From Methylobacillus caricis (GTDB taxonomy: Bacteria > Pseudomonadota > Gammaproteobacteria > Burkholderiales > Methylophilaceae), in the NCBI RefSeq assembly GCF_020532705.1, contig NZ_JAJAVD010000001.1:1240001-1304000 (forward strand): a stretch of DNA of 64,000 nt, given 5' to 3'. The notes beneath the pieces were generated by a model. The model was not told where the DNA came from, did no database searches, and saw nothing but the letters and a program-made list of their open reading frames with translations. A program made the position numbers and the translations under genes. Positions 18,836 through 29,675 of this stretch are shown one piece after another (the first letter of the stretch is position 1; every line of letters starts with the position of its first letter).

Positions 18836-20575
18836 TTAGGCTGATTCCTGGCCTCGGCGCATGGTGCCAGCATTGGCAGCATCCGAATCGCTGGAGCCAG
18901 TACTGATAGCAGCGCTCAGTGCAGGTGGAACAGGCAGCTTGAGCAGACGGTACAAATTGCCAAGGTTGCGTCTATAGAGGCGGTCAAAACTACTGACGCT
19001 GAGGGATGAGTTGTAATCACCAAACCACCAGAACCAGTCGGATCCTTCACAAATTGCCAGCTGATGCGCGCATGCAGCCTGCTCTTTCTTACTGAGTTTG
19101 CCGGCTTGCAAGACCGAGTCATACGCTTTCTTGGCTTCACATAACAGGTCCCAGCCCTTATTTTTGTCACTGCTGCCTATCCAGGTGCTGAAGCTTCCAT
19201 ACACCCAGCTCCCAGCCGCAATCGCAGGCAAGCAACCCATTGAAATGGCCGGTACTGGTTGCTTGCACTTTTCCACCACTTGGCTGCATGTAGTCATTTC
19301 AATATCGGGATGCTCTGTCAGTGCTTGGTATAACTGGCTCAGGAAGTAATAACCGTTATAAGGATAGTATTCCCAGGCATTTTCGCCATCCAGAATCACA
19401 CTAACAACAGCATTGCGCTCGGTATTGTTGTCCTGCTGTATAACCTCCAGCGTGTGTATAAAATCTGCAACCGCACTGTCAGCATGCAGATTGGAGTATT
19501 CAAAGCCGATCTTGTCCGACAAGTGGTCATCCCGGAAAAAACAAATGATATTCTCCTGCCCGCCGCTAACAAGATAAGGCTGGTAGAGATATTGATTGCG
19601 GGGTGGCAAGTCGCTGGCATCAAAAGATTTATACAAGCTGTTTGCCAGCACCCCCTCGCCTGTGGCCGCCCATTGAATGCCATGCTCGGCCATCAAGGAC
19701 AAGGCCTCATGGGAAACCGCCCCTTCTGCTGGCCACATTCCCTGCGGTGCCCTGCCAAAACGTCTGGCATGGGACGCCTGCGCCTCCTCTATATGGGCAC
19801 GTGCACGCAGCCTCCCGCCTGGGTAGTGCGAGAAATGCGGTAACGGGGCGTACGGCATGGCGTCGCGCGTAGAGCGAAAATCCAGGAGCAGGGGCAATAT
19901 GGGATGATAATGAGGCGTGCTGGAAATCTCGATGCGCCCCTCGGTTTCGAGCTGTTTGTAACGTGGTATCAAGCCCCTGATCAGCTCAACAATCAACCCA
20001 GACAGTGCCAACCGATCTTCCAGGGTGAATTGGCTGCCCTTGGCCATCAGGTCCTGCACCAACTGGCTGCTGCGCCGTACACTCTCCCCTGTCCAGGCCA
20101 GGTGGTACCAGACAAGCAGATCTGCCATATACTGCCCGGAAAGATAATTGAACATGCTTTTGCCATACGGCTCCAGCTTGCAATACATGTTGTAGAGGCA
20201 TTGATAATGCTCGAAAGGCGCCAGCATTTTTTCGTGATGCCCCTTGAAGCAGCTTTCAAGAATGAGGCAGCGCTCCTCCAGGGTCAGCACTTTCATGTCT
20301 TCCTTGGTCAGCAGTGCCAACAAAGGATCGCGGATATGGCCGTTATCGAACTGCTCGACATAATCCTCAAGCTGGTCCAGCAACACCGGAACAAAGTTGA
20401 AAGTAGCCCGGGCCTGAGGATTGCTTTCCAGGTGGAACGCCATGTCAGTGTAATCCTTGATGGCGTGCAGATAGGTCCAGGGCAGCACATACTCACCAGT
20501 GATCGTGTCGCGATAATCAGGCTGGTGCATGTGCCAGTACAGGTTTAAATAAAGTTTTGGTCGGGATGAGCTCAT
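18836..20575 (-). CDS. GH57 family alpha-glucan hydrolase/transferase
   Basis: A 579-aa cytoplasmic GH57 enzyme (no signal peptide). It has YWHMHQPDYRD (region 1), IEISSTPHYHPILPLLLDF with the predicted nucleophile Glu, MWPAEGAVSHEAL and VSVILDGENAWEYYPYNGY with the acid/base Asp. This set is that of the amylopullulanase/amylase branch of GH57. The C-terminal helical region ends with a Ser/Ala-rich tail that looks disordered. Start ATG 20575 has AGGTAG just upstream. The gene sits between glgC and the second GH57 gene on the same strand, so it probably trims or rearranges glycogen-derived alpha-1,4 or alpha-1,6 glucans. Exact bond specificity is not decidable here. Confidence 0.82.
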   Translation of the reverse strand: MSSSRPKLYLNLYWHMHQPDYRDTITGEYVLPWTYLHAIKDYTDMAFHLESNPQARATFNFVPVLLDQLEDYVEQFDNGHIRDPLLALLTKEDMKVLTLEERCLILESCFKGHHEKMLAPFEHYQCLYNMYCKLEPYGKSMFNYLSGQYMADLLVWYHLAWTGESVRRSSQLVQDLMAKGSQFTLEDRLALSGLIVELIRGLIPRYKQLETEGRIEISSTPHYHPILPLLLDFRSTRDAMPYAPLPHFSHYPGGRLRARAHIEEAQASHARRFGRAPQGMWPAEGAVSHEALSLMAEHGIQWAATGEGVLANSLYKSFDASDLPPRNQYLYQPYLVSGGQENIICFFRDDHLSDKIGFEYSNLHADSAVADFIHTLEVIQQDNNTERNAVVSVILDGENAWEYYPYNGYYFLSQLYQALTEHPDIEMTTCSQVVEKCKQPVPAISMGCLPAIAAGSWVYGSFSTWIGSSDKNKGWDLLCEAKKAYDSVLQAGKLSKKEQAACAHQLAICEGSDWFWWFGDYNSSLSVSSFDRLYRRNLGNLYRLLKLPVPPALSAAISTGSSDSDAANAGTMRRGQESA

Positions 20576-20611
20576 GTCTACCTTTACATCAAAATAACTT
20601 GAAGTATCCAG

Positions 20612-20628
20612 CCCGACCTGTTGTCGGG
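20612..20628 (-). other. intergenic hairpin between glgC and GH57 gene
   Basis: CCCGAC, CTGTT and GTCGGG form a 6-bp stem in the 65-base gap of the operon. There is no T tract after it in the direction of transcription, so it may be an attenuator or mRNA-processing element rather than a terminator. Confidence 0.4.
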
Positions 20629-20640
20629 ACTTCCTAACAG

Positions 20641-21924
20641 TTAGCGCGCATGGTGCAGTGCTTGTCCCAACATATCCGGAGTGACCAGCGTAATACCCTT
20701 CTCTGATACGTAAAACCGCTTGCGATCCAATTCTGGATTAACGCCGATCTCCATGCCATCAGGAATCCTCGAGCCTTTGTCCACCACCACACGATTCAAG
20801 ACCACGTGACGGCCAATATCGACCTTGGGCAAAATAACTGAATGATCAATGCTGCTATAGCTATTCACCCTGACATCAGAAAACAACACAGAGTTTCTGA
20901 TACTTGCGCCACTGACAATGCATCCCCCAGACACCAGGGAGTCTGTCGCCAGCCCCCGGCGGGCCTCATTGTCGAAAACAAATTTTGCAGGCGGCAACTG
21001 CTCCTGATAAGTCCAGATCGGCCATTGCCGGTCATAGAGATTAAGTTCCGGCACCACCTTGGTCAGCTCCATGTTTGCTTCCCAATAAGCATCTACCGTA
21101 CCAACATCACGCCAGTAGTAGTTGCCATCCGCTGCCCCGACACAACTGTCAGTGAACCGATGCGCGAATACCCTATATTTCTTGATCAGATAAGGAATAA
21201 TGTCATGACCAAAATCATGCGTGGAATACCGGTCATCGGCATCACGTATCAATTGCTCATAAAGGAAAGAAGCATTGAAGACATAGATCCCCATACTGGC
21301 CAGCGCATGGGTAGGATCATCTGGCAAGGCTTTGGGGTCATCAGGTTTTTCGGCAAAATCCACTACGCGGTCAGTAGCATCAACCCCCATCACGCCAAAC
21401 GACCTGGCCTCCTGTAATGGGACATTGACGCAGGCAACAGTCATGTCTGCCTTGTTACGCACATGTGCGGCCAGCATCTGGCCATAATCCATCTTGTAGA
21501 TATGATCACCTGCCAGTATCAGCACAAACTCAGCGCTGGTCTGTCGTAAAATATCCAGGTTCTGGAAAACGGCATCTGCAGTGCCCTTGTACCATTCCTC
21601 CTGGATACGTTGCTGCGCCGGCAATAGCTCAACAAACTCATTGAATTCCCCACGCAGGAAACCCCATCCGCGCTGTATATGCTGGATCAGGCTATGGGCT
21701 TTATATTGCGTGACAACGCCGATGCGGCGTACGCCAGAATTCATGCAGTTGGAAAGGGGAAAATCGATGATGCGGAACTTGCCGCCAAACGGTACGGCAG
21801 GCTTGGCACGCCAGTTGGTGAGGTCCTTCAACCGGCTTCCTCTTCCGCCGGCAAGGATCAGGGCTACAGTGTTTTTGGTCAGCGTGCTGACAAAACGCGA
21901 AGAACTTAACTCATGCTGCTGCAT
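20641..21924 (-). CDS. glgC: glucose-1-phosphate adenylyltransferase GlgC
   Basis: GlgC makes ADP-glucose from glucose-1-phosphate and ATP, the committed step of bacterial glycogen synthesis. The 427-aa protein has [17 protein letters not shown] followed by [20 protein letters not shown], the nucleotide-binding and allosteric segments. [17 protein letters not shown] and [15 protein letters not shown] form the active site. The C-terminal left-handed beta-helix region is recognised by [20 protein letters not shown]. Start ATG 21924 is preceded by AGGAGG. It heads the minus-strand operon with two GH57 genes and the ROK kinase and is divergent from glgB across a 172-base region. Confidence 0.96.
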   Translation of the reverse strand: MQQHELSSSRFVSTLTKNTVALILAGGRGSRLKDLTNWRAKPAVPFGGKFRIIDFPLSNCMNSGVRRIGVVTQYKAHSLIQHIQRGWGFLRGEFNEFVELLPAQQRIQEEWYKGTADAVFQNLDILRQTSAEFVLILAGDHIYKMDYGQMLAAHVRNKADMTVACVNVPLQEARSFGVMGVDATDRVVDFAEKPDDPKALPDDPTHALASMGIYVFNASFLYEQLIRDADDRYSTHDFGHDIIPYLIKKYRVFAHRFTDSCVGAADGNYYWRDVGTVDAYWEANMELTKVVPELNLYDRQWPIWTYQEQLPPAKFVFDNEARRGLATDSLVSGGCIVSGASIRNSVLFSDVRVNSYSSIDHSVILPKVDIGRHVVLNRVVVDKGSRIPDGMEIGVNPELDRKRFYVSEKGITLVTPDMLGQALHHAR

Positions 21925-22096
21925 TTTTGCCCCTCCTGATTTATAGTTTGGCTATTATTTTGATTGCCAACAGAGCGCGAACCGGGCTCTTTCGCCTTTA
22001 ATGACCTGCTCTTGAAACCATTATAGGCAGGAAGGTTCATACTAGGCTAGAGGATTTATCCTACAGTGAACACCCAACCAACAGGGACCTTAAAAA

Positions 22097-24274
22097 TTGG
22101 CCAAGACAAAACAAGACCCGCAATCTTCCTTGATTCTTGATGCAAAACATCACGATCCATTTTCGTATCTTGGCCTACACCAGAATGGAAAAGACTATGT
22201 CCTGAGGATATTTCACCCCCATGCCGACAAAGTCTGGCTCAATACGGTGCATGGATGGGAAGCCCTGCACCGTTGCCATGCAGGCGGTGTCTTTGAATGG
22301 CTGGGCAAGGAGGCCCCTCCCGTTCCTTGTCGCGTCAGGTTTGAGGAAGATGGACATAGCTGGGAAACCTATGACGTCTATTCATTCTGGACGGCTTTGT
22401 CCACTGACGAACTGTATCTGTTTGGAGAAGGCAGGTTAAAAGAGGCTTACCGATCCTTCGGTGCCCACTTATGCGACCAACAAGGCGTGCAAGGTGTCCG
22501 CTTCGTCGTATGGGCACCTAATGCGGAGCGCGTCAGTGTTGTAGGTAGTTTCAACCGATGGGATGGCCGCATGCACCCGATGCGTGTGCATGGCAGTAGC
22601 GGTGTTTGGGAAATATTCATTCCTGACCTGCAGGCTGATGATCTGTATAAATTCGAGATTCGCAACCGTGATAGTGGCCAGGTCATGGTCAAGACAGACC
22701 CCTACGGCTTTAGTTTTGAACGGCTCCCCGGTACCGCGGCCAAGATTACCCAGCAGCAGCAATACACATGGCAAGATGCTCACTGGCTGCAAACCCGCGC
22801 CGGTACAGACTGGCTGCATACTCCTTTCAATTGCTATGAGGTGCATCTGGGATCGTGGCGCCGCCAGGCAGATGGTCATTTCCTCAATTACCGTGAACTT
22901 GCGGAGCAGCTGGTGCCCTATGTTAAGGAAATGGGCTATACCCATATCGAACTGCTACCCATATCAGAGCATCCGCTGAATGAATCCTGGGGATACCAGA
23001 CCACAGGCTATTTCGGCGTCACCAACCGTTTTGGCAGCCCGGACGATCTTCGCTACCTGATAGACCGCTGCCACCAGGAAAATATCGGCGTCATCCTCGA
23101 TTGGGTACCGGGACACTTCCCCAAGGATGACTGGGCGTTAGCCCGCTTTGATGGCTCTGCCCTGTTCGAACATGCAGATCCGCGACTGGGTGAGCATCAG
23201 GAATGGGGTACCTATGTGTTCAACTATGGTCGCAATGAGGTGCGTAATTTTCTGCTGGCCAGCGCCCATTATTGGCTGTCTGAATTTCATATAGACGGCT
23301 TACGCGTTGATGCGGTGGCCTCCATGATTTACCTGGATTATTCACGCAAGGCAGGCGAATGGCTGCCCAATCGCCATGGCGGACGGGAAAACCTGGAAGC
23401 CATCGATTTCCTCAAGCAACTGAATATCATGGCCCATGAGGATTTTCCAGGCGCATTGACCATTGCTGAGGAATCAACAGCATGGCCAATGATTTCACGC
23501 CCGGTGTATCTGGGAGGCCTGGGATTTTCCATGAAATGGAATATGGGCTGGATGAATGACACCCTCTCCTACTTTGCCAACGACCCCATTCATAGGCGAT
23601 ATCATCACGACAAGCTGACCTTTGGCCAGATTTATGCCTATACTGAAAATTTTGTATTGCCCTTCTCGCATGATGAAGTCGTACACGAGAAACGTTCCTT
23701 GCTGGATAAAATGCCGGGCGATGCATGGCAGAAATTCGCCAATCTCAGACTGCTGTTCACCTATCAGATGACCATTACGGGCAAAAAACTCAATTTCATG
23801 GGCAACGAGTTTGGCCAGGGCCGGGAATGGAATGTCAATGCCAGCCTTGACTGGCATTTACTGGATAGTCATTGGCACAAGGGAGTACAAATGCTGAGTC
23901 GTGACCTTGCACATTTGTACAAGCACCTGCCTGAGTTATATGAACTGGATTTCGATTCGCACGGTTTTGAATGGATAGACTGTAATGACAGCGACCAATC
24001 GATTATCAACTACCTGCGGAAAGCCAGAGATGGCAGCTTTGTCCTGGTCATGCTGAACTTTACCCCGGTGTTGCGTGAAGGTTACCGGGTTGGCATACCT
24101 GTTGCAGGCAATTACCGTGAGCTATTCAACAGCGATGCGGAATGTTATGGCGGAACCAACCATGGCAACGGTATTGGGTTGAAATCAGAGAATATGGCCT
24201 GGATGAGCCAGCCACACTCATTGGTTGTAACCTTGCCGCCACTTGGCGGCCTGATCATCAAGCTGGATAACTAG
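22097..24274 (+). CDS. glgB: 1,4-alpha-glucan branching enzyme GlgB
   Basis: GlgB introduces alpha-1,6 branches into glycogen. The 725-aa protein has an N-terminal CBM48-like region ([20 protein letters not shown] near 140) and the GH13 barrel. The barrel shows [28 protein letters not shown] with the nucleophile Asp, [10 protein letters not shown] with the acid Glu, and [15 protein letters not shown]. The C-terminal domain includes [13 protein letters not shown]. No ATG fits the N-terminus. The TTG at 22097 has AGGGA about nine bases upstream and starts MAKTKQDPQ, so a TTG start is chosen. It is divergent from glgC, consistent with shared regulation from the intergenic region. Confidence 0.96.
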   Translation: MAKTKQDPQSSLILDAKHHDPFSYLGLHQNGKDYVLRIFHPHADKVWLNTVHGWEALHRCHAGGVFEWLGKEAPPVPCRVRFEEDGHSWETYDVYSFWTALSTDELYLFGEGRLKEAYRSFGAHLCDQQGVQGVRFVVWAPNAERVSVVGSFNRWDGRMHPMRVHGSSGVWEIFIPDLQADDLYKFEIRNRDSGQVMVKTDPYGFSFERLPGTAAKITQQQQYTWQDAHWLQTRAGTDWLHTPFNCYEVHLGSWRRQADGHFLNYRELAEQLVPYVKEMGYTHIELLPISEHPLNESWGYQTTGYFGVTNRFGSPDDLRYLIDRCHQENIGVILDWVPGHFPKDDWALARFDGSALFEHADPRLGEHQEWGTYVFNYGRNEVRNFLLASAHYWLSEFHIDGLRVDAVASMIYLDYSRKAGEWLPNRHGGRENLEAIDFLKQLNIMAHEDFPGALTIAEESTAWPMISRPVYLGGLGFSMKWNMGWMNDTLSYFANDPIHRRYHHDKLTFGQIYAYTENFVLPFSHDEVVHEKRSLLDKMPGDAWQKFANLRLLFTYQMTITGKKLNFMGNEFGQGREWNVNASLDWHLLDSHWHKGVQMLSRDLAHLYKHLPELYELDFDSHGFEWIDCNDSDQSIINYLRKARDGSFVLVMLNFTPVLREGYRVGIPVAGNYRELFNSDAECYGGTNHGNGIGLKSENMAWMSQPHSLVVTLPPLGGLIIKLDN

Positions 24275-24285
24275 CCTTCTATAAG

Positions 24286-25644
24286 CTAGCTGTCGCGCAT
24301 CAACTGCAAAGCTTGCTCCAGCCGCTCCACTCCCTTGACTTCCAGGCCACTGATGGCCTGCTTGGGCATATTTGCCTTGGGCACAATCGCATGGGTGAAT
24401 CCCAGCTTGGCCGCTTCGCGCAATCTTTCTTGTCCCCGCTGAACTGGTCGCACTTCACCAGCAAGGCCAACCTCACCAAATACAATCAGTTTGTTATGCA
24501 GCGGCTTGTTTTTCAATGAAGAAACAATCGCCAGCAATACCGCAAGATCGACCGCCGGCTCGGAAATCCTGACACCACCCACCGCATTGATAAACACATC
24601 CTGGTCAAAACAGGCTACGCCGGCATGTCGATGCAACACCGCCAACAGCATCGCCAGTCGATTCTGCTCCAGCCCTACACACAAACGCTTTGGATTTGGG
24701 GCATGTGCTTCATCCACCAAAGCCTGCACCTCGACCAGCAAGGGACGCGTACCCTCCTGCGTCACGGTAATGCATGAACCTGAAACCTGTTCTGAATGGT
24801 GGGAGAGAAACAGGGCTGAAGGGTTGCTGACTTCACGCAACCCCTTTTCCGTCATCGCAAATACGCCCAATTCATTTACTGCGCCAAAACGGTTCTTGAA
24901 GGCGCGCACCAAGCGAAAACTTGAATTCTGGTCGCCCTCGAAATAAAGCACGGTATCGACGATATGCTCCAGTACACGCGGTCCTGCCAGTGATCCCTCC
25001 TTGGTTACATGACCAACCAGAATCACGGTAATGCCCAGCTGTTTTGCCAATCTGGTCAGTTGAGCCGAACATTCCCTGACTTGGGCAACCGATCCCGGCG
25101 CGGACTGTAACGCCTCTGAATAAACGGTCTGAATGGAGTCTATCACCGCTACCTCGGGCATATGTTTTTGCAGGGTGGGAATAATCCTCTCAAGACTGAT
25201 TTCAGCCAGCAGTTCAACCGGCCCGGCGTTCAAGCCCAGACGTTTTGCACGCATCGCGATCTGTTGTGCCGATTCCTCGCCAGAAACATAAATCGATTTA
25301 CGCTGAGCGCCAAGATGACACAGGGTTTGCAGTAAGAGCGTGGACTTTCCTATGCCAGGGTCACCGCCGATCAAGACCACACCGCCAGGCACAAGGCCGC
25401 CCCCCAGGACACGATCAAATTCATTGATGCCAGTAGGATGACGAGGCACATCTGCCGCCTCGACATCTGCCAGTTTCTGCAATCCGCTTGATTGTGCCAA
25501 AGAGGCATAGCGATTATTGCCAGTAGTTTCAGCGACCGTTTCAACCAGCGTATTCCATGCCAGGCAGGCAGGACACTGGCCCTGCCATTTGGATGCTTGC
25601 CCACCGCATTCGGTACAGGTATATACAGTTTTAGCCTTGGCCAT
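24286..25644 (-). CDS. radA: DNA repair protein RadA
   Basis: RadA is a RecA-like branch-migration helicase acting in recombinational repair. The 452-aa protein has the N-terminal zinc finger CTECGGQASKWQGQCPAC and the Walker A motif GGDPGIGKSTLL. AVIDSIQTVYSE is the Walker B region, and the RadA-specific KNRFG motif follows. The C-terminal Lon-like domain contains FINAVGGVRISEPAVDLAVL. It is the last gene of a dnaB-alr-radA unit: its ATG overlaps the alr TGA by one base, indicating coupled translation. It converges on glgB with only 11 bases between stops and no clear hairpin terminator. Confidence 0.97.
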   Translation of the reverse strand: MAKAKTVYTCTECGGQASKWQGQCPACLAWNTLVETVAETTGNNRYASLAQSSGLQKLADVEAADVPRHPTGINEFDRVLGGGLVPGGVVLIGGDPGIGKSTLLLQTLCHLGAQRKSIYVSGEESAQQIAMRAKRLGLNAGPVELLAEISLERIIPTLQKHMPEVAVIDSIQTVYSEALQSAPGSVAQVRECSAQLTRLAKQLGITVILVGHVTKEGSLAGPRVLEHIVDTVLYFEGDQNSSFRLVRAFKNRFGAVNELGVFAMTEKGLREVSNPSALFLSHHSEQVSGSCITVTQEGTRPLLVEVQALVDEAHAPNPKRLCVGLEQNRLAMLLAVLHRHAGVACFDQDVFINAVGGVRISEPAVDLAVLLAIVSSLKNKPLHNKLIVFGEVGLAGEVRPVQRGQERLREAAKLGFTHAIVPKANMPKQAISGLEVKGVERLEQALQLMRDS

Positions 25645-26720
25645 CAGCCCACCACCTTGAAAGGAACCCTGGGTGCCACTGCACAGAGCAGCTCATATCC
25701 CACAGTGCCTGAAGCCTCAGCCACCGCATCTACCGGCACTGTTTGCCCCCACAATTCAACCTTGCTGCCAACCCCGGCTTGAGGCAGGTGGCGAAGATCG
25801 GCAAACAGCATGTCCATGGATACACGGCCCAATGTCTGGCTGATCCTGCCGTCTATGGCAATCGGTGTGCCATTTGGCGCATGCCGCGGATAACCATCGG
25901 CATAGCCGCACGCAACCACGGCAACTCTCATCTCGTCCTCTGCCGTAAACCGGGCGCCATAGCCCAAAGTCTCTCCTGCCTTCAGCTCCTGCACCGCAAT
26001 CACTTCACTGGTCAATTGCATCACGGGCTGCAGGCCATAACTGGCGGCGGCCACGCCTGTCACCGGTGAAGCCCCGTAAAGCATGATGCCAGGACGCACC
26101 CAGTCATGATGCGCCGTTGAGTGCCGTAAGACCGCTGCTGAATTGGCGAGGGAAATCGGGTATGACAAACCTGCAGTACCCCGCAGGAATATATCCAATG
26201 CTGGTGCGACCCCACGTTCGTCATCTGCAGTGGCAAAGTGCGTCATGAGGACAATATCCGACTTAACGGCAGAACAAGCCCCAAGCCTCTCTAATGCAGC
26301 GAGAAATGCATCTGGCCTGAAACCCAGGCGATTCATGCCGCTATTCATTTTGAGGAAAACCTGCAACGGGTGTTGCAACTGAGGCGCCGCCTGCTCAAGC
26401 ATCTGCAATTGCTGCTCGTTATGCACGACAATACTGATGGCATGCTCGGCGGCTGCCATCAACTCATCGGCAGAAAACACGCCTTCAAGCAGCAGCAAGG
26501 TTTGGCTGTATCCGGCTTCACGCAAGGCCAATGCCTCGCTCAAGCGCAACACGCCAAACCCATCGGCATCCTCCAAACCTGGGGTCGCCCTTAACAGCCC
26601 GTGTCCATAGGCATCAGCCTTCACCACTGCCAGCACTTTGCTGTGGGGAGCATATTGACGCACTACCGAGAGGTTATGGCGCAAGGCTGCCAAATTCACT
26701 GTGGCCTGGGTTGCACGCAT
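25644..26720 (-). CDS. alr: alanine racemase
   Basis: A PLP enzyme interconverting L- and D-alanine, supplying D-Ala for peptidoglycan. The 358-aa protein has the N-terminal Schiff-base lysine in [28 protein letters not shown] in the barrel, and the catalytic Tyr in [12 protein letters not shown] in the C-terminal beta domain. [14 protein letters not shown] is near the end. The length is standard for bacterial Alr. It starts two bases after the dnaB stop and its stop overlaps radA, so the three genes are one transcription unit. Whether it is the housekeeping Alr or a catabolic DadX cannot be told by sequence, but no dadA is adjacent. Confidence 0.95.
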   Translation of the reverse strand: MRATQATVNLAALRHNLSVVRQYAPHSKVLAVVKADAYGHGLLRATPGLEDADGFGVLRLSEALALREAGYSQTLLLLEGVFSADELMAAAEHAISIVVHNEQQLQMLEQAAPQLQHPLQVFLKMNSGMNRLGFRPDAFLAALERLGACSAVKSDIVLMTHFATADDERGVAPALDIFLRGTAGLSYPISLANSAAVLRHSTAHHDWVRPGIMLYGASPVTGVAAASYGLQPVMQLTSEVIAVQELKAGETLGYGARFTAEDEMRVAVVACGYADGYPRHAPNGTPIAIDGRISQTLGRVSMDMLFADLRHLPQAGVGSKVELWGQTVPVDAVAEASGTVGYELLCAVAPRVPFKVVG

Positions 26721-26722
26721 AT

Positions 26723-28105
26723 TTACTCGCCGTAACTGTCGTCGTATTGACCGACGAAGTTTTCAAAGCGCGTATTTTCGCCAAGGAATGTCAGTCTGAC
26801 GCGGCCAATCGGGCCGTTACGCTGCTTGGCAATGATAATTTCAGCCGTACCCTTGTCAGGGCTATCCGGGTTATAGACCTGGTCACGGTAAATGAACAAG
26901 ATCAAGTCAGCATCCTGCTCAATCGCACCAGATTCTCGCAAATCAGACATCACCGGGCGTTTGTCCGGACGCTGCTCTACACTTCGATTCAACTGTGACA
27001 GCGCAATCACGGGCACATCCAGCTCTTTTGCCAGCGCCTTGAGCGAGCGGGAGATTTCCGAGATTTCAGTTGCCCGATTTTCACTCTGGCGTCCTGCTGC
27101 CCCGGTCATCAACTGCAAATAATCGATGACGATCAGCCCCAGCTTGCCGGTTTGCCTGTGCAAACGGCGCGCCCGTGCGCGCACATCAAAGGAACTGAGG
27201 CCTGCACCTTCATCAATATATACAGGGGCTTCATTCAGCTTGCCCAATGCCGTCGTCAAGCGCACCCAGTCCTCGTCCTCAAGGTTACCATTACGCATAC
27301 GATGCTGATCAAGCTTGCCTATCGAGCCTATCATACGCGTCACCAGTTGCGTGGCCGCCATTTCCATGGAGAACACAGCCACAGGCAAGCCGGTATCCAG
27401 AGCCACGTTTTCTGCAATGTTGAGGGAGAACGCCGTTTTACCCATGGAGGGTCGGCCGGCCACAATGATGAGGTCACCCGCCTGCATGCCTGAAGTCATG
27501 GAATCCAGATCGGAGAAGCCGGTTGGAATACCAGTTACATCAGTGTGATTGTCTCGCTGATAAAGGTAATCGATACGGTCAGCCACCTGCGGCAGGATGG
27601 TTTTCATATCCAGGAACCCCTGGGTAGAGCGCTTGCCCCCTTCGGCAATCTGGAAAATTTTGGCCTCGGCCTCATCCAGCAACTGCTGCGCATCGCGCCC
27701 CAATGGATTGTAGGCACTTTCTGCAATGCCAGACCCCACCTCAACCAGTTTGCGCATGATCGCGCGTTCGCGCACGATTTCCGCATATCGGCGAATATTG
27801 GCTGCGGTAGGCGTATTCTGTGCGAGCGCACCCAAATAGGCCAAGCCGCCGACACTGGAAAGCTCGGCGGAGTTCTCCAGTGACTCAGCCACGGTCACGA
27901 TATCAGCCGGCTTGCTGCGCTCAACCAAGCGGCTGATGTGATCAAAAATCAACCTGTGGTCATGTCGGTAAAAATCGCCAGGGCCCAGCAGATCTGCAAT
28001 GCGGTCCAGGGCCTCGTTTTCAAGCAGCAGCCCACCCAATACGGATTGTTCTGCTTCTACGGAATGCGGGGGAAGTTTAAGGGATTCTAAGGTATCGTCA
28101 GCCAT
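26723..28105 (-). CDS. dnaB: replicative DNA helicase DnaB
   Basis: The hexameric 5'-3' replication fork helicase. The 460-aa protein has the N-terminal DnaB domain beginning with [20 protein letters not shown]. The RecA-like C-terminal domain has the Walker A motif [26 protein letters not shown] (Walker B) and [16 protein letters not shown] (sensor region). The length is normal and no intein is present. It is separated from rplI by 88 bases containing a strong terminator, so it probably has its own promoter but may receive read-through from the rpsF operon. It leads the dnaB-alr-radA unit. Confidence 0.97.
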   Translation of the reverse strand: MADDTLESLKLPPHSVEAEQSVLGGLLLENEALDRIADLLGPGDFYRHDHRLIFDHISRLVERSKPADIVTVAESLENSAELSSVGGLAYLGALAQNTPTAANIRRYAEIVRERAIMRKLVEVGSGIAESAYNPLGRDAQQLLDEAEAKIFQIAEGGKRSTQGFLDMKTILPQVADRIDYLYQRDNHTDVTGIPTGFSDLDSMTSGMQAGDLIIVAGRPSMGKTAFSLNIAENVALDTGLPVAVFSMEMAATQLVTRMIGSIGKLDQHRMRNGNLEDEDWVRLTTALGKLNEAPVYIDEGAGLSSFDVRARARRLHRQTGKLGLIVIDYLQLMTGAAGRQSENRATEISEISRSLKALAKELDVPVIALSQLNRSVEQRPDKRPVMSDLRESGAIEQDADLILFIYRDQVYNPDSPDKGTAEIIIAKQRNGPIGRVRLTFLGENTRFENFVGQYDDSYGE

Positions 28106-28141
28106 GCAGCATTATATCAATTACGCCCGACAAAAATAAAA

Positions 28142-28161
28142 AAGGCTGCATCAGCAGCCTT
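28142..28161. terminator. intrinsic terminator after rplI
   Basis: AAGGCTGC, loop ATCA and GCAGCCTT, preceded by an A-run and followed by TTTTTT. On the minus strand it ends the rpsF-priB-rpsR-rplI transcript just before dnaB. Confidence 0.85.
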
Positions 28162-28193
28162 TTTTATTCAATCACGGTTAAAGCTGCGTGAGA

Positions 28194-28643
28194 TTATTGC
28201 TCACCAAGTACAGAAACAGTAATTTCCACAACAACATCATGATGCAGCGCAATGCTGATCTGATGATCACCAATAGTCTTTAAAGGACCATCTGGCAAAC
28301 GCACTTCAGACTTGGCAGTTTCAAAACCTTGAGCGTTCAGCGCTTCAGCAATGTCACCAGTAGTCACGGAACCAAACAGGCGGCCATCAACACCAGCCTT
28401 CTGGGTCACTTGCAACAGGAAGCCAGCCAGCTTCTCGCCACGTTGTTGAGCAGCAGACAATTGAGCGGCTTGCTGCTTTTCCAGTTCCACGCGACGCACT
28501 TCAAACTCAGCCTTGTTGGCTTCAGTGGCACGCTTTGCCTTGCCTTGAGGAATCAGGAAATTACGGCCGTAACCGTCCTTCACCTTAACGATGTCACCAA
28601 GATTACCCAGGTTTACTACTTTTTCTAACAGAATAACTTGCAT
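28194..28643 (-). CDS. rplI: 50S ribosomal protein bL9
   Basis: bL9 of the large ribosomal subunit, binding 23S rRNA near L1. The 149-aa protein starts [20 protein letters not shown] with the family signature [22 protein letters not shown] long central helix with [20 protein letters not shown] follows, then the C-terminal rRNA-binding domain ([16 protein letters not shown]). It is the last gene of the rpsF-priB-rpsR-rplI operon, 11 bases after rpsR, and is followed by a strong hairpin terminator. Expected to be highly expressed. Confidence 0.98.
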   Translation of the reverse strand: MQVILLEKVVNLGNLGDIVKVKDGYGRNFLIPQGKAKRATEANKAEFEVRRVELEKQQAAQLSAAQQRGEKLAGFLLQVTQKAGVDGRLFGSVTTGDIAEALNAQGFETAKSEVRLPDGPLKTIGDHQISIALHHDVVVEITVSVLGEQ

Positions 28644-28654
28644 GATCTAACCCC

Positions 28655-28882
28655 TTAGTGCTTGTCAGTGTATGGCAGAAGCGCAAGGAAGCGAGCACGC
28701 TTCACTGCAGTTGTCAGCTGGCGCTGATATCTAGCCTTGGTTCCAGTAATACGTGCAGGGATGATCTTGCCGTTTTCATTGATGAAATCCTTCAACAGAT
28801 CTGCATCCTTGTAATCTACTTCCTTGATGCCCTCTGCCGAGAAACGGCAGTAGCGGCGGCGCTTAAACATGTCACGTGCCAT
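28655..28882 (-). CDS. rpsR: 30S ribosomal protein bS18
   Basis: The 75-aa small-subunit protein bS18, which pairs with bS6 on the platform. It shows [20 protein letters not shown] and the family signature [20 protein letters not shown], then a basic C-terminus [17 protein letters not shown]. The length is standard. It sits 11 bases downstream of priB and 11 upstream of rplI, the canonical order for beta- and gammaproteobacteria. Confidence 0.98.
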   Translation of the reverse strand: MARDMFKRRRYCRFSAEGIKEVDYKDADLLKDFINENGKIIPARITGTKARYQRQLTTAVKRARFLALLPYTDKH

Positions 28883-28893
28883 GATAAAACCTT

Positions 28894-29193
28894 TCAGATA
28901 ATTTTCTCTAATGTTTGGATATGCAACACCAGTTGCGCACTCTTGAGACTACGCTTTGCAAGGAAACCGGTCACTTTGACCTGCGTACCCTCAGCAATTG
29001 TTTGCGTTTCCAGTGCCAGTTGGCCCATGGCCACACTCGGCACATCACACTCAACCCTGCGCTTCAATTTTGCTTCAACCTGCTCAGAAACATGGAGCAG
29101 ATGAAAGCTCAATACTGGTATTCCTGCCGGGGTGTAGCGTAGCTCTGCAATCTTTGCGAGCTCGGCGCTCAACTCCAGCCGATTGAAACTCAC
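28894..29193 (-). CDS. priB: primosomal replication protein N (PriB)
   Basis: PriB is a small OB-fold ssDNA-binding protein that joins PriA in replication restart. The 99-aa protein starts with GTG immediately after the rpsF TAA and reads [20 protein letters not shown], then [20 protein letters not shown], typical of PriB and related to SSB. The position between rpsF and rpsR identifies it as PriB rather than SSB and is characteristic of beta- and gammaproteobacteria. The absence of any gap makes translation re-initiation from rpsF likely. Confidence 0.93.
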   Translation of the reverse strand: MSFNRLELSAELAKIAELRYTPAGIPVLSFHLLHVSEQVEAKLKRRVECDVPSVAMGQLALETQTIAEGTQVKVTGFLAKRSLKSAQLVLHIQTLEKII

Positions 29194-29580
29194 TTAAGCA
29201 GATGCTTGCTCTGCAACTGGTGCAGCGGCTTCATCCTTAGCGCCCAGCAATGACTTGGACTTCTCTTCCTTCATCATTGGAGATGGCGCGGTCACAGCTT
29301 CTTTGGTGCTCAGTGTCAGATGACGCAACACGGCATCATTAAACTTGAAAGCATGCTCAAGCTCATCCAGCACAGCCTGGTTACATTCGATATTCATCAG
29401 CACGTAGTGTGCCTTGTGAATTTTCTGGATTGGGTAAGCCAGTTGACGTCGGCCCCAGTCTTCCAGGCGGTGAATGGCACCACCGTTGGCGGTTACCAGA
29501 GTGCGATAGCGCTCGATCATTGCAGGCACTTGCTCGCTCTGGTCCGGATGGACGATAAATACTACTTCATAATGTCGCAT
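29194..29580 (-). CDS. rpsF: 30S ribosomal protein bS6
   Basis: bS6 of the small subunit. The frame is open further upstream, but the start is ATG 29580 (128 aa). It is preceded by AGGAG and begins [20 protein letters not shown], the family's usual N-terminus. [20 protein letters not shown] and [18 protein letters not shown] follow, with a C-terminal tail rich in Lys/Ala ([20 protein letters not shown]) that extends beyond the core fold. It leads the rpsF-priB-rpsR-rplI operon; a good sigma70 promoter lies about 70 bases upstream. Confidence 0.97.
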   Translation of the reverse strand: MRHYEVVFIVHPDQSEQVPAMIERYRTLVTANGGAIHRLEDWGRRQLAYPIQKIHKAHYVLMNIECNQAVLDELEHAFKFNDAVLRHLTLSTKEAVTAPSPMMKEEKSKSLLGAKDEAAAPVAEQASA

Positions 29581-29646
29581 ATACTCTCCTTTTGGATTAG
29601 CAGCCTCCCGCATGCGAAAACGGTAAGGCAAGGTGGAAAACCCGAG

Positions 29647-29675
29647 ATCATAGCCAGAAAACGCCAATTAATCAA
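29647..29675 (-). promoter_or_regulatory. probable sigma70 promoter of the rpsF operon
   Basis: Read on the minus strand: -35 TTGATT (29670-29675), a 17-base spacer, and -10 TATGAT (29647-29652). The predicted start is near 29640, giving a leader of about 60 bases to the rpsF ATG. Confidence 0.6.

Noticed and set aside
19904..20548. Open frame of 214 codons opposite the second GH57 gene
   Set aside because: Complete overlap with a gene having all family motifs; translation shows no domain.
20842..21417. Open frame of 191 codons opposite glgC
   Set aside because: Antisense shadow; glgC motifs are certain.
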